A DNA stretch of 64,000 bases from a bacterium (GTDB lineage: Bacteria; Cyanobacteriota; Vampirovibrionia; Obscuribacterales; Obscuribacteraceae). The stretch is from assembly GCA_016124935.1 (NCBI GenBank), contig WGMS01000008.1, positions 124,001 through 188,000 on the forward strand, written 5' to 3'. Below, one piece after another: positions 54,255-63,295 of this stretch. Below the pieces are notes generated by a model, which worked only from the letters and a program-made list of their open reading frames with translations, made no database searches and had not been told where the DNA came from. The number at the start of each line of letters is the position of its first letter. Positions within the stretch are counted from its first letter, which is position 1. Position numbers and translations under genes: made by a program.

Positions 54255-54800
54255 ATGTCCAACCGATTCCTTCTATCTGCACTACTGACATGCACAATCT
54301 GGGTCCTGACCTCGTCCCATCTTGGGCTGCGCGCCCAGAGCAGCTCCTGGGCAGATTCCCTGACGAAGTTGACGGTGTCCGATTTTATAAAACTTTATTG
54401 CCTCAGCCATCTGCAGTTCTATCATCAACGAGATCAGCTGGATATCAGTTTTGTCCCCAACAAGAGTCCTGCTGAAGCGGTACTATATCTGGTGAAACCG
54501 GTAGTGGTGCCGGTTGATGATCTACCAACCAGAGCAGATCTGACCGCTTCCTTGAAGGAATCCGCCAGGCTCTATGAAAAGCACGTAGAAAGAATTTTTC
54601 AGGACCCTGCCATCACCAGTCGCTGGAAAAACGTCAATACCAGGGACAACCTGATCATTCGATTCGTATCCACCATCGACGAGGCGAACAAGAAACAAGA
54701 AACCATAGGCATATTGAGCCGGGGTAAATTGATATTCGAAGAAGCGAAGATCAAAGAAGAGCTAAAAGCAATTCAGAACAAACTGAAGATCGACAATTGA
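54255..54800 (+). CDS. Exported hypothetical protein
   Basis: A 181-aa protein with a signal peptide (about 1-25) and AAAGGAAA ahead of the ATG. The mature part is helical and charged, with FISFVPNKSP-like turns but no family I recognise. The TGA is shared with the TTG region of the next gene, so the two are probably one transcript. Confidence 0.6.
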   Translation: MSNRFLLSALLTCTIWVLTSSHLGLRAQSSSWADSLTKLTVSDFIKLYCLSHLQFYHQRDQLDISFVPNKSPAEAVLYLVKPVVVPVDDLPTRADLTASLKESARLYEKHVERIFQDPAITSRWKNVNTRDNLIIRFVSTIDEANKKQETIGILSRGKLIFEEAKIKEELKAIQNKLKIDN

Positions 54801-54817
54801 AGGCAGGAGATCTCAAA

Positions 54818-56440
54818 TTGAAAACGGCAAATCCAGGCAAAATGCTTCTTCTCGCCTTATTTTGGTCGACTCTGCCAGTCGAGCCCGCTTTATCCAGCGA
54901 AGCAGCACCGCTTTTCCTGGCCCAGGCTCCCCGGCTATCTGTCCAGGACATCGAAAGGCAAATAGAAATTCGCCTGGATAAAGTATGGAAAACCCTGCCG
55001 TCCCTACCTGCGGGCGCCGGCTCATTCGATTTTATCATCAACAAAGATGGTTCACTGGTCAATCTCATACCAATAAAATCCAGCGGCAATGCGGATTTCG
55101 ACCGGGCAGCCATGGGCACCATCAAGAGGGTCATACCTCTGCCGAACTTACCGGCTCATCTAGCCGTAGACTCTATGCGCCTTCGGGCTAGTTTCCAATC
55201 GGGTCAATCCAGGCAGGTCTCTCTGGAATTCGCCCCACTATCATTTGATGGCGGCGAGCCACAAACAAGCCCTCCGGCTCATAGCACCAGCTCCGAGGGT
55301 CCCACCAGTCAGATTAAGCCGTCCTCTTTTAACCCTCCGGCTCATAGCACCAGCTCCGAGGGTCCCACCAGTCAGATTCCGCCGTCCTCATTTAACCCTC
55401 CGGCTCATGGCAATAGCTCCGAGGGTCCCACCAGTCAGATAAAGCCGTCCTCTTTTAACCCTCCGGCTCATGGCAATAGCTCCGAGGGTCCCACCAGTCA
55501 GATTCCGCCGTCCTCTTTTAACCCTCCGGCTCATGGCAATAGCTCCGAGGGTCCCACCAGTCAGATTCCGCCTCCGGGGGGCAACGGCGGGAATTCGGGC
55601 AGCAAAGCCACGGCGGCGAAACCGTCGACTGATCCAGCAAACGCTGCCACGCCCCGGATGTCCGCCCAGGAGAAAGCCGAGGCTCTATACAAACTGGTCA
55701 ATCTGGGCGTGGTCTCGATGAACGCAGGCAACTACAAAACCGCGATAAGCAAACTGGAGGAAGCCATAGCGCTAGCACCGGAGCACTCTGTTGCCAGACA
55801 GAACCTCGCTATCGCTTACAACAACTATGGCCTGACCCTCAAGGATAAACCGGCAGAAGCTCTCAAAATCTATCACAAAGCCGTGTTCCTCAATCCAGAA
55901 AGTGCAGAAACCGGCAGCAATCTAGAGGCGATCATAACTATGCTGGGCAAAAACCCTGCAGCCTTTGAAGACAGGGTCAAACTGGGCGATAGCGCCGCCC
56001 GAGAAGGCGACAAGATAGGAGCAAAAGTTGAATATCTGGCAGCGTTGAAATTAAAAGAGGACAGCTCGGTCCGAACGAAGCTGACCAATCTCGATAGAGT
56101 TCAGCCTGACCACCCCGAGACTTCTACAAAAAATCCTCCAGCCAAACAAGCAGCAGCAAAGGCTCCAGTCCAGAAGACCACTCCTTCAGCAATTCAGAAG
56201 AAGCCCGCTCCTGCTTCAACACCATCCAAATCGCCACAGAAGAGTCCAGTCAGTCCTCCGAAAAATAAGCTGGACGAAGTCTACAGTCATTTGAGCGACC
56301 TGGAGAAAAAGCTGTTCGGCAAAGTTTTTGCTCAGGATGACCTTATATCCAGGCTGAATCGTCTCGAAAGCAAGAGCTTCGGCAAGACCCAGACCGGTAC
56401 GACAAGAAGACGGCTGGATGCGCTCCTACTTGCCAACTGA
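54818..56440 (+). CDS. Exported TonB-C-like protein with 21-aa repeats and TPRs
   Basis: About 540 aa. The start is uncertain: TTG 54818 with AGGAGA eight bases upstream is best supported; TTG 54797 is also in frame. It has a signal peptide, then a TonB-C-like domain (about residues 40-150; SFDFIINKDGSLVNLIPIKS). Five tandem copies of a 21-residue unit (PPAHGNSSEGPTSQI plus SSFN linkers) follow, then TPRs (about 290-400), a Pro/Lys-rich linker and a C-terminal helical module (LEKKLFGKVF, LNRLESKSFGK). The envelope role is unknown. Confidence 0.72.
   Translation: MKTANPGKMLLLALFWSTLPVEPALSSEAAPLFLAQAPRLSVQDIERQIEIRLDKVWKTLPSLPAGAGSFDFIINKDGSLVNLIPIKSSGNADFDRAAMGTIKRVIPLPNLPAHLAVDSMRLRASFQSGQSRQVSLEFAPLSFDGGEPQTSPPAHSTSSEGPTSQIKPSSFNPPAHSTSSEGPTSQIPPSSFNPPAHGNSSEGPTSQIKPSSFNPPAHGNSSEGPTSQIPPSSFNPPAHGNSSEGPTSQIPPPGGNGGNSGSKATAAKPSTDPANAATPRMSAQEKAEALYKLVNLGVVSMNAGNYKTAISKLEEAIALAPEHSVARQNLAIAYNNYGLTLKDKPAEALKIYHKAVFLNPESAETGSNLEAIITMLGKNPAAFEDRVKLGDSAAREGDKIGAKVEYLAALKLKEDSSVRTKLTNLDRVQPDHPETSTKNPPAKQAAAKAPVQKTTPSAIQKKPAPASTPSKSPQKSPVSPPKNKLDEVYSHLSDLEKKLFGKVFAQDDLISRLNRLESKSFGKTQTGTTRRRLDALLLAN
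55271..55567 (+). repeat. Five 63-bp tandem repeats within the TonB-C/TPR gene
   Basis: Units start at 55271, 55334, 55397, 55460 and 55523, each with CCTCCGGCTCAT followed by AGCTCCGAGGGTCCCACCAG. Copies differ by only a few bases, so the array is young. Two variants alternate (AGCACC against GGCAAT). Confidence 0.92.
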
Positions 56441-56576
56441 TTTCAGGCCAGCCAGAATTATTAACTACAAGTAATTTTTACCCTGGGAACCTCCCCGGAG
56501 CATGTCCGTCCCTGTGTTCATGCAGACAACTCAACAATGCTAGAGCTGCTGCGCTTTGATTGATCCAACTCCCCCT

Positions 56577-56623
56577 CGCGCCCGGGAACCTTCCAGTAAG
56601 GTTTCAGGGCGCGAAACCTTTTT
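56577..56623 (+). terminator. Strong intrinsic terminator after the repeat/TPR gene
   Basis: CGCGCCC (56577-56583) pairs with GGGCGCG (56607-56613). Inside, AACCTT (56587-56592) pairs with AAGGTT (56598-56603), separated by a symmetric 3x3 internal loop and a 5-nt apical loop. TTTTT follows at 56619-56623. It lies between two convergent genes. Confidence 0.8.
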
Positions 56624-56626
56624 GAG

Positions 56627-56944
56627 TCATGCATCAGATTCAAATAAACTGCGAAATTCCTGAATCTTCCACTGGCTCTCCAGTTTCTCTATCTGTTCAT
56701 CAGTAAACCCGAGCTCCTGCGCGGATTTATTGTTGATAGATTGCATCGAACCTTTTTCATGAACCTGCACCGAATGCTCAATCATCCAGAGCAGTTGTCC
56801 TGAAACAATCAACGCCACAAGATAGAAATAGATTCTCAATCTAACGCAAAACTCGTCACTGGCAAGAAATGCCCTGGATGAAACTCGATTTCTATCTTCA
56901 ATTATCATGAGAACAGCATGCCACAACAATATCCAGAACACCAT
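56627..56944 (-). CDS. Small membrane protein
   Basis: A 105-aa protein with two hydrophobic segments (residues 2-16 and 38-58) and a charged C-terminal tail containing a UBA-like helix pattern (SAQELGFTDEQIEKLESQW). GGGAG seven bases upstream supports ATG 56944. No family recognised. Confidence 0.55.
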   Translation of the reverse strand: MVFWILLWHAVLMIIEDRNRVSSRAFLASDEFCVRLRIYFYLVALIVSGQLLWMIEHSVQVHEKGSMQSINNKSAQELGFTDEQIEKLESQWKIQEFRSLFESDA

Positions 56945-57046
56945 ACGGTTTCTCCCAGCAGAATTAATCTGCGCGATTCAAAAATAAATCTCTGATCGAA
57001 AAATAGCGCACCAGATATAGAGCCGAAATTTACTCAGGCGGTGCGG

Positions 57047-57805
57047 TCAGACAGACGCGCAAATCAGTTCTGCGAAAATATGACGAAACGACTCGGGATC
57101 TGCCGCACGAACGCCAAGAAGAGCCTCGGCTTTGAGATCGTCTTTGAGATCGTGACAGACTTCCATATACTGGGACAACAAAGTGCAGCCTTCGTCAGGC
57201 GCGATAGAAGCGAGCAACTCCGCCATAAATCGAGGCAGTTGAAAGTGATGGTAGTCGACAGGGGTGGTCCAGGTTCCACCCCAGACAACAAATCCATGTC
57301 TGGCGAAAACCGGGACAATTTCTTCCACCATCCCCACTTTTCGATTGCGCCGATTCAAATAGCTCCAGCCTTTTGACGGATTGACCTTCACCATGCCGTT
57401 CTCTTCATCAATCTGAAGATATGGATTCTGAAGAGGATTGATATCAATAGCCGCACCGTAAGAATGTATGGAGAAGGTGTCGGTTCCTGCAATGGAACGG
57501 CTGTTGAAACAGGACGAGTTATTGTCGTCCATGGAAAGTTCGTCATTGCCTAGATAGTGGTGCATTGACCGTATCTTATCGACGGGGAAACGCAGCTCAA
57601 GCAGCTCTTTAAAAACTCTCTCCACCGATTCAGCAAGTACATCCATTACTGTGATCAGACCGTCATCACGAATCTCTCCTTCGAAATCGCAATAGGAGAT
57701 CTCTATATTCACCAGGCGCTCAATAGAAAGCGGACAGTTGGGGCTCCAGACCCCGGTACTCTCCAGCAAATCTATAAAAGCTCTATCCACAGGAAGAGTC
57801 GCCAA
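57047..57805 (-). CDS. M15-family (VanY/endolysin-like) peptidase
   Basis: A 252-aa zinc peptidase of the M15 type, related to L-alanyl-D-glutamate and D-Ala-D-Ala peptidases. Zinc and catalytic motifs are SIHSYGAAIDINP (His and Asp) and VDYHHFQLP (second His). GWSYLNRRN and FVVWGGTWTTP are also typical of the M15_4 group. No signal peptide is evident, so it may be cytoplasmic, released by lysis or exported by another route. No holin is adjacent, which makes a prophage origin less likely. Confidence 0.78.
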   Translation of the reverse strand: MATLPVDRAFIDLLESTGVWSPNCPLSIERLVNIEISYCDFEGEIRDDGLITVMDVLAESVERVFKELLELRFPVDKIRSMHHYLGNDELSMDDNNSSCFNSRSIAGTDTFSIHSYGAAIDINPLQNPYLQIDEENGMVKVNPSKGWSYLNRRNRKVGMVEEIVPVFARHGFVVWGGTWTTPVDYHHFQLPRFMAELLASIAPDEGCTLLSQYMEVCHDLKDDLKAEALLGVRAADPESFRHIFAELICASV

Positions 57806-57946
57806 CTATTTCAATCTCCGGCTTCGGCAAAACATCTGACCATGATAAACCAATTTGTTTCAAATATCGTAAGGCGTGCCCGGCGGGAGAATTCATGGGC
57901 TAAAATGGGCAGATTCAATGGACCCGCCCGAGAGTAGTGTAGAGCG

Positions 57947-58516
57947 ATGGACGAAGACAAACGCAGGTTGAAGAACTGGTTCTTTTTCATAGCCATGGTC
58001 TTTCTTACAGTAGGAGCCGGCTTCTCCCTTGGCATCATAGTCGACCATCAGAAAATCAAAGCTGTCCAGAAGTGGCCCATTCAAGAAGGACGACTGATTA
58101 CCCAGGTGGTCAAAACGAACAAACAGGGCGGAGTCGACCAATCGGTGCTCTACGAGTACAAAGTCGGAAACCTCACTTACAAAGGAAGCACAGTGGCACC
58201 AAACCGCTTCACCGAAGGGGAGCACGAGTTTTTCCGGGGTGAGAAGAACGGTCAGTACACCGTCATGGTGCACTACAACGCCGAGAATCCGATCGAGTCC
58301 TATTTAATAGACCGCTTCGATCCTTATAGCGGAGCCGGAATAATCTATGCCGGTGCGGCGCTGGTCTTCGGTGTGATTTTCGGAGCGATCGGTCTGCTAA
58401 TGCAAAAAAATAGCTCAGGCTCAGGCGCAGAATCAGAAGAAGACCCGGTCAGCGGTCCGGGACAAAGCTATACGGACTCTTCCGAGGCGGAAGACCTGGA
58501 TAAAATCGAGGCTTAG
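57947..58516 (+). CDS. DUF3592 membrane protein
   Basis: A 189-aa protein with an N-terminal membrane segment (about 12-32) and a second one (about 124-146) enclosing a beta-rich DUF3592 domain (WPIQEGRLITQ, VLYEYKVGNLTYKGST, YTVMVHYNAENP). A polar Ser/Glu-rich tail follows. DUF3592 proteins have no known function. Its last 4 bp overlap the DUF4388-GGDEF-like gene convergently. Confidence 0.78.
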   Translation: MDEDKRRLKNWFFFIAMVFLTVGAGFSLGIIVDHQKIKAVQKWPIQEGRLITQVVKTNKQGGVDQSVLYEYKVGNLTYKGSTVAPNRFTEGEHEFFRGEKNGQYTVMVHYNAENPIESYLIDRFDPYSGAGIIYAGAALVFGVIFGAIGLLMQKNSSGSGAESEEDPVSGPGQSYTDSSEAEDLDKIEA

Positions 58517-60684
58517 CCAGGCCGTCGAGAAGCTTGAATAAAGAGACTGCCGCTCTCCACCGCCTGGAACATGGCTTGCTGAGTCAAAGAGACAAGCAAT
58601 GGCAGTTGCTGGGCATCGGCAGGTACGGTAGCCAGTCCGAAATGAAGTGAAGGAGCCAGATTGGCCAGTTCAGGCATTTTTGCCGGCAGATCTGCGTTGA
58701 TTCGCTGGCAGAGCGATACAGCCTGCTCGGAATTGACCCCGGGTAATAATATGCCGAAAGCTCTCTCTCCAAAATGCCCCAGGTGATCGACTTCTCGAAT
58801 GATCTCTTTCACCGCCCCGGAGATTCGAATCACCGTCTCCGGACCGACCGACTGCGCACCGTCGCCGGTGACTTTCACACAAAAAATGATCAGGGTGAAG
58901 TCGGTCCCGAAACGAAAAGCCCGGGCAAATTCATTGTTCAGTAAAAACTGGAAGCCTTCGAAGCTGAAGATCTGCGTATGGCTGTTAAGCAAGAAAGCAC
59001 GACCGGCCTCTGCCTGGCTCTGTTCAATAGGCACTTCGACTTCGGGAACACCCAGGTATTGGCTCGGCGCTGAATACTGCGGTGCCTCGGCACTGAAGCC
59101 GACCGAACCTCCCTCGACCTCGCCCTCGGTCTCTGTCCCTGTCCCGACAGGCCAGGATGTGGGCTCGGTGAGGGCGGATGCTCCCGGGGCGGCAGCCTTA
59201 TAGAAGAGAAAGCTCGGCGGTAGTGGAGCCGATATGCTCTTCTTCGAGGTTCCTCCGCCAAATCCTTCTTGAACAGCAGCGCCTGTGCCGGAAGCCGCAC
59301 TCTGACCGGAATTCTGGGCGACCGCGTCTTGAAATGCCTTCTCGGCATTCTTATCCTTACCCGGAAGTTGCATGGGATTGTCCCTCTGCTTCTTCGCTAT
59401 CGAGTTAAGGGACTGTCCCTCCGGAGTATGGACCAATCCAAGCTTCAAAAGATTACCTACAATGCCTACCCAGCGAGACTTTGGCAAATTCGCCTTACCC
59501 GCAATCTGGGCGATGGTCTGAAATCCATCTACATTCTCGACGAAATACTGCTGTACTTTTATGCCTAGAAGGGCTCCGTCCTGAAGCCGCTCCAGCATCT
59601 TATCCTCGTTCAATTGCAAGGGGGGCTTCTGTAGAATCGAAATTTCGTTGATGTTATTCATTTCCAGAAAGGAATAGTTGGCGAGAAGCGCTTCTCCCTG
59701 CTGAATAATCTCCTGACACGATTCTTGAATACTTGCAGCCTCGGGCTGCAAACCCTCTTCGAAAGTAGCCTGACCCTGACGGCAGGCGAATAGCTCGAGC
59801 AAAACATCGAGCCCCTCTTTTCCGCTGTCTGTATAAGCATGCACCGGCCGTCCCAGACCGAACTGGACCACGATATTCTCAGACGGCGTCGAGACCCTGA
59901 GATGACCGGTCACATCCGACTGGGCTGCGGTGTTTATGATAGCCCCTATCGGCCTGACTTTCAGGTCTCCCCCCATGAGCCTGGACATGGTACTGGCGGC
60001 AAAATCCTCCTGGGGCCCGGGACCTCCGGCATATCCGGAAGAGGAAGAGTCCATCTCATTGGTTCCACCCATAGATCCAAAAGATCCCATCGCTCCCCTG
60101 GGAATGACTGATTCAGCGGTAGCAAAGCCCGAATCATCACTGCCGATCTCAAAGGCTCCGGCGGTTATCTCTCGCGACCTTTTCTTGACCAGCCGGTCCC
60201 CGAGCGAACCCTTATTATCTTTCTCTTTTTCATAATTCTTCTTGTACTCTCGATGGGCCTCTATCTCCTCTTCGTGGAGAGTAGCAGGCGCTCCCACCGC
60301 TTCGCACATCTGGGCGAATATCAGATGCATATCCTTGGTCTTATAGAAAAAGACCATGCGATTGCCCACCACCGACTCTTCATGCAACCACCATTCCATC
60401 TCTTTTATGCCCTGCCGAGCCAACATACCAAGCTTGAAAAGCTTGTGCAGTTCTTTGTCTTCCCAGATATAGACATGTTTCATCCCACGCACCTGTTGAG
60501 CTTTCTCCACATAGGCGACAAGCTCTTTCAAGGATGGATACATATCTATCCTATAATCCTGGACCGGGATAACGTCTTTGTTGCTGAACATGCGATTGTA
60601 AACAGGAAAAAGGACTCCATTAATCATATGTACGGAGAATCGACAAAACAAACCCCCGGGATAGTGATCTTCGACGAATTTCAT
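58513..60684 (-). CDS. DUF4388 (PATAN) protein with degenerate GGDEF domain
   Basis: A 723-aa cytoplasmic protein. The first 145 residues are an unrecognised alpha/beta domain, followed by a charged linker. DUF4388 lies at about 235-330 (GHLRVSTPSENIVVQFG, then GLDVLLELFACRQGQATFEEG) and a winged-helix-like part to about 430. After a disordered linker, residues 555-720 follow the GGDEF fold (FLLNNEFARAFRFGTDFTLI, later LGHFGERAFGILLPG), but the signature reads FGERAF instead of GGDEF. It should not make c-di-GMP and may bind it or serve as a dimer module. Confidence 0.78.
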   Translation of the reverse strand: MKFVEDHYPGGLFCRFSVHMINGVLFPVYNRMFSNKDVIPVQDYRIDMYPSLKELVAYVEKAQQVRGMKHVYIWEDKELHKLFKLGMLARQGIKEMEWWLHEESVVGNRMVFFYKTKDMHLIFAQMCEAVGAPATLHEEEIEAHREYKKNYEKEKDNKGSLGDRLVKKRSREITAGAFEIGSDDSGFATAESVIPRGAMGSFGSMGGTNEMDSSSSGYAGGPGPQEDFAASTMSRLMGGDLKVRPIGAIINTAAQSDVTGHLRVSTPSENIVVQFGLGRPVHAYTDSGKEGLDVLLELFACRQGQATFEEGLQPEAASIQESCQEIIQQGEALLANYSFLEMNNINEISILQKPPLQLNEDKMLERLQDGALLGIKVQQYFVENVDGFQTIAQIAGKANLPKSRWVGIVGNLLKLGLVHTPEGQSLNSIAKKQRDNPMQLPGKDKNAEKAFQDAVAQNSGQSAASGTGAAVQEGFGGGTSKKSISAPLPPSFLFYKAAAPGASALTEPTSWPVGTGTETEGEVEGGSVGFSAEAPQYSAPSQYLGVPEVEVPIEQSQAEAGRAFLLNSHTQIFSFEGFQFLLNNEFARAFRFGTDFTLIIFCVKVTGDGAQSVGPETVIRISGAVKEIIREVDHLGHFGERAFGILLPGVNSEQAVSLCQRINADLPAKMPELANLAPSLHFGLATVPADAQQLPLLVSLTQQAMFQAVESGSLFIQASRRPG

Positions 60685-60769
60685 CTTTAGACATTTTCTA
60701 GGAGCGACAATTCGGCCAGGATTCCTGGCAAAATTGAGGGATAATTTTCCGACCCTGGAGACTGATCAA

Positions 60770-61081
60770 ATGACAGACGTATCCGTAGAGAAATACCTCC
60801 TTTACGCCCTGCAGCAACTCAAAACCCTGGAAGAGGACATGAGCGTGCTGACAACCCATTCCGCAAAAGCCGATCCTGAAATCATCGAAGAGCTTCTAGA
60901 TGAAATCATCACCAGAACAATGGTACCGGCCCTGGAAAAACTCGGAGTGGAAGACCCGCTCACCGAAATCCAGGAAGAGATAGACCCGAGCGACATCTTC
61001 GAAGAAGAGCTCGAGCGAATCACCGATGACCTCGAAGAAGAAGAAGAAGAGGAAGACGAGGAAGCAGCCCTTATAGACTGA
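60770..61081 (+). CDS. Small acidic hypothetical protein
   Basis: About 103 aa. ATG 60770 is preceded by GGAG at 11 bases; a TTG at 60734 is in frame. It is helical (EKYLLYALQQLKTLEEDM) and ends in an uninterrupted Glu/Asp run. It is divergent from the DUF4388-GGDEF-like gene by 85 bp. Function unknown. Confidence 0.55.
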   Translation: MTDVSVEKYLLYALQQLKTLEEDMSVLTTHSAKADPEIIEELLDEIITRTMVPALEKLGVEDPLTEIQEEIDPSDIFEEELERITDDLEEEEEEEDEEAALID

Positions 61082-61142
61082 AGGGTATGAGTTCAGTCGC
61101 TTACGAGCGCTGCATCAACTCTGTCAAAAGCACACTGCACAG

Positions 61143-61170
61143 GGGCTCGTCCTTTACCAAGGATGAGCCC
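61143..61170. repeat. Long hairpin between small acidic gene and DUF3298 gene
   Basis: GGGCTCGTCCTT (61143-61154) pairs with AAGGATGAGCCC (61159-61170), 12 bp with one G-U over a TACC loop. No T run follows. It lies 27 bp before the next ATG, so it may be a leader element as well as a terminator. Confidence 0.45.
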
Positions 61171-61196
61171 TTGCACCATATACAGAACCAGAAGAT

Positions 61197-61925
61197 ATGC
61201 ACTACAAAAAACTCCCGTCACTGATAGTCGCTTTGTTACTGGCGCTCATCCCACTCTTTTGCGCGGCAGAAGCCCCGGCTGAGGAGAAGCCGCTTTCATC
61301 CTATGAAATACAGAAGCTGAAGATCAAAGAGAACGAGCCGCCCTACGAGATCAACTGCACTATACCGGTATTCAAAGAAGCCCAGGGCTTTGATCCCAAA
61401 GAGCTCAATGCCCGCATCAAACAGCTAGTTACCGAGCGAGTCACCGAATCGAAAAACAGCTTTGCCTCGAGAGAGTATCGAGAGAAACAGAGCTCTTACA
61501 TGGAGATGAGTTTTACGGTCTATCCAGCCTCTGCCCGCCTGGTATCGATAGTTTTCCAGGTCGAGTCCTACGGCGCCGGCGCCGCCCATCCTATCCACTG
61601 GAGCGAGTGCCTGACCTATGACAAAGAGAAAAATCATTTTCTCAGCCTGAGGACCATCCTCAATAACGGCGACGATTTCGTACCGATAATCTCTCGACTC
61701 TGTATCGAGCAACTAAAGACCCAGGAAGGCTTGAGCGACATTCACTGGATCGAAGAGGGCGCCGGTCCGAAAGCCAAAAACTTCGAACACTTCTACCTGG
61801 ATACCAGTGGGATTGGTATCATATTCGATGAATACAAGGTGGGACCCTATGTGGCCGGTGCCCATGGAGTCATGATTCCCTATAGCAAAATCAAGAGCTT
61901 GCTCGATCCTTCTTTAGGGCTCTAA
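61197..61925 (+). CDS. Exported DUF3298/DUF4163-type protein
   Basis: A 242-aa protein with a signal peptide (about 1-24, ending CAAEAPA). The mature region follows DUF4163 and DUF3298 (EINCTIPVFKEAQGF; YGAGAAHPIHWSECLTYD; GIGIIFDEYKVGPYVAGAHG), as in RsiV and the polysaccharide deacetylase PdaC, where this domain senses lysozyme or binds wall glycans. No sigma gene or deacetylase is fused or adjacent. It overlaps the following minus-strand gene by 4 bp. Confidence 0.82.
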   Translation: MHYKKLPSLIVALLLALIPLFCAAEAPAEEKPLSSYEIQKLKIKENEPPYEINCTIPVFKEAQGFDPKELNARIKQLVTERVTESKNSFASREYREKQSSYMEMSFTVYPASARLVSIVFQVESYGAGAAHPIHWSECLTYDKEKNHFLSLRTILNNGDDFVPIISRLCIEQLKTQEGLSDIHWIEEGAGPKAKNFEHFYLDTSGIGIIFDEYKVGPYVAGAHGVMIPYSKIKSLLDPSLGL

Positions 61926-63070
61926 CGACCGGTTTGACCTTTGTGTTGTTCGATGATTCTCATGATCTTGTCATAGTTCTCTTCGGTGAACTCTTGTCGT
62001 CCGAAAGCACCATGATAAGTTTCGAACATCCCATCAATCGGAACACCGTTATAGATAAAAATGAGCCACTTGGAGCCCGGCTTGGGCATCAAAGACTTGT
62101 CGAATTTCCAACCGTCAGGTTTCTCTTCGCCAATCTTGTTGCAGAACTCATAACGCACCGGCAGATATGGGTTAAGAGGCGGTCCTTTGAGATACTCTTG
62201 AATGCGATAAATCGCTCTAGGTGGATGGAAGAACGAGATGGTTCCATCACTTTCGAATTTCTTATACTCGGCGATGACGATACTTTCCGAGCGCTGGAAC
62301 ATGTTTTCGTAGGTCAGTCCGTATTTGGACTTATGAATATGAACCGCATCCTCAGCAACAGCATCTCTTTCCGGCGGCTTGTACTCTTCTTTGAGCTTGG
62401 CTTTCTCTTTTTCGAAAAGACTCTTGTCGATAAACTCCGCCATTAGTTTCTCAATATAGGCAGAGCCGTCTCCGGCAGTCTTGCTGACCATCTTATCGTA
62501 CTCTTTCGCCTCGGCATCATCTCCGTTCTGGCGCAGCACTTCGGCAAACTGCTTGGCGAATTTCTTCTTGTACTCGGGCTTCAATTCAAATAACTCTTCC
62601 AGTCCAAGATAAGCTTGACCCCAGTTACCGGCTTTGGCTGCCGAATGATACAAGCCGATATGAAACTCAGGATTCTTCGAATCCAGACCCACTAAAGCTC
62701 TGAAATTGTTGATCGCAGCATCATATTTGCCCTCTTTCAGGGCTTCGGCGGCACCACCGGCTCTCACGGCAACGTTGGCATCGCCCCACTGCTCGCAGCG
62801 CTCCTCTTTGGAGGGCAATTTCGGCTTATCTTCTGAAGCTTCGGAAGTTGCGGCAGCCTCACCACCTTCCTCTCCGGCGGCACTTTCAGCTTCTGCCGGG
62901 GCAGAATTACCGGAATCTGCGGCTTCCGCGACCTCGCCGCTGGCCGCATCAGGCGACGCAGAAGAAGCCGCTGCGAGAACGCCGGTGAATGAACCAGCGC
63001 TGGATAGCAAGCTGAACGCTATCAAAGAAGCTAGAAAACCGTGATTTTTACGAAGTCTATCTATAATCAT
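61922..63070 (-). CDS. Exported TPR-like hypothetical protein
   Basis: A 382-aa protein with a signal peptide (about residues 10-35), a long Ala/Glu/Ser-rich disordered stretch (about 35-85) and a single TPR-like repeat unit (about 105-175, AALKEGKYDAAINNFRALVG). A beta-rich C-terminal domain of unknown type follows (ESIVIAEYKKFESDGTISFF, KWLIFIYNGVPIDG). No family recognised. Confidence 0.65.
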   Translation of the reverse strand: MIIDRLRKNHGFLASLIAFSLLSSAGSFTGVLAAASSASPDAASGEVAEAADSGNSAPAEAESAAGEEGGEAAATSEASEDKPKLPSKEERCEQWGDANVAVRAGGAAEALKEGKYDAAINNFRALVGLDSKNPEFHIGLYHSAAKAGNWGQAYLGLEELFELKPEYKKKFAKQFAEVLRQNGDDAEAKEYDKMVSKTAGDGSAYIEKLMAEFIDKSLFEKEKAKLKEEYKPPERDAVAEDAVHIHKSKYGLTYENMFQRSESIVIAEYKKFESDGTISFFHPPRAIYRIQEYLKGPPLNPYLPVRYEFCNKIGEEKPDGWKFDKSLMPKPGSKWLIFIYNGVPIDGMFETYHGAFGRQEFTEENYDKIMRIIEQHKGQTGR

Positions 63071-63295
63071 TGTCTTTCGTCTATTTCCCCTCGAAATCCT
63101 GAGAACAAAAGGAAAGCTATCAGGCTTGTCATACTTAAAATGATCATACCTTTCTGTTGATCATGCTAACAGAAGATTTCCGGTTAATCAAAATGGCGGT
63201 CTCCTTGACATATATCCGCCGGTCGGCACCGGAGGCTTTCGGAGAATCACAACATAGATTTGGGGACGCAGATAAAGTCTCGAGGTTCCCGCGCT

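Noticed and set aside
55271..55567. CRISPR array
   Set aside because: The repeats are contiguous, have no unique spacers, and encode an in-frame 21-residue unit. No cas gene is nearby.
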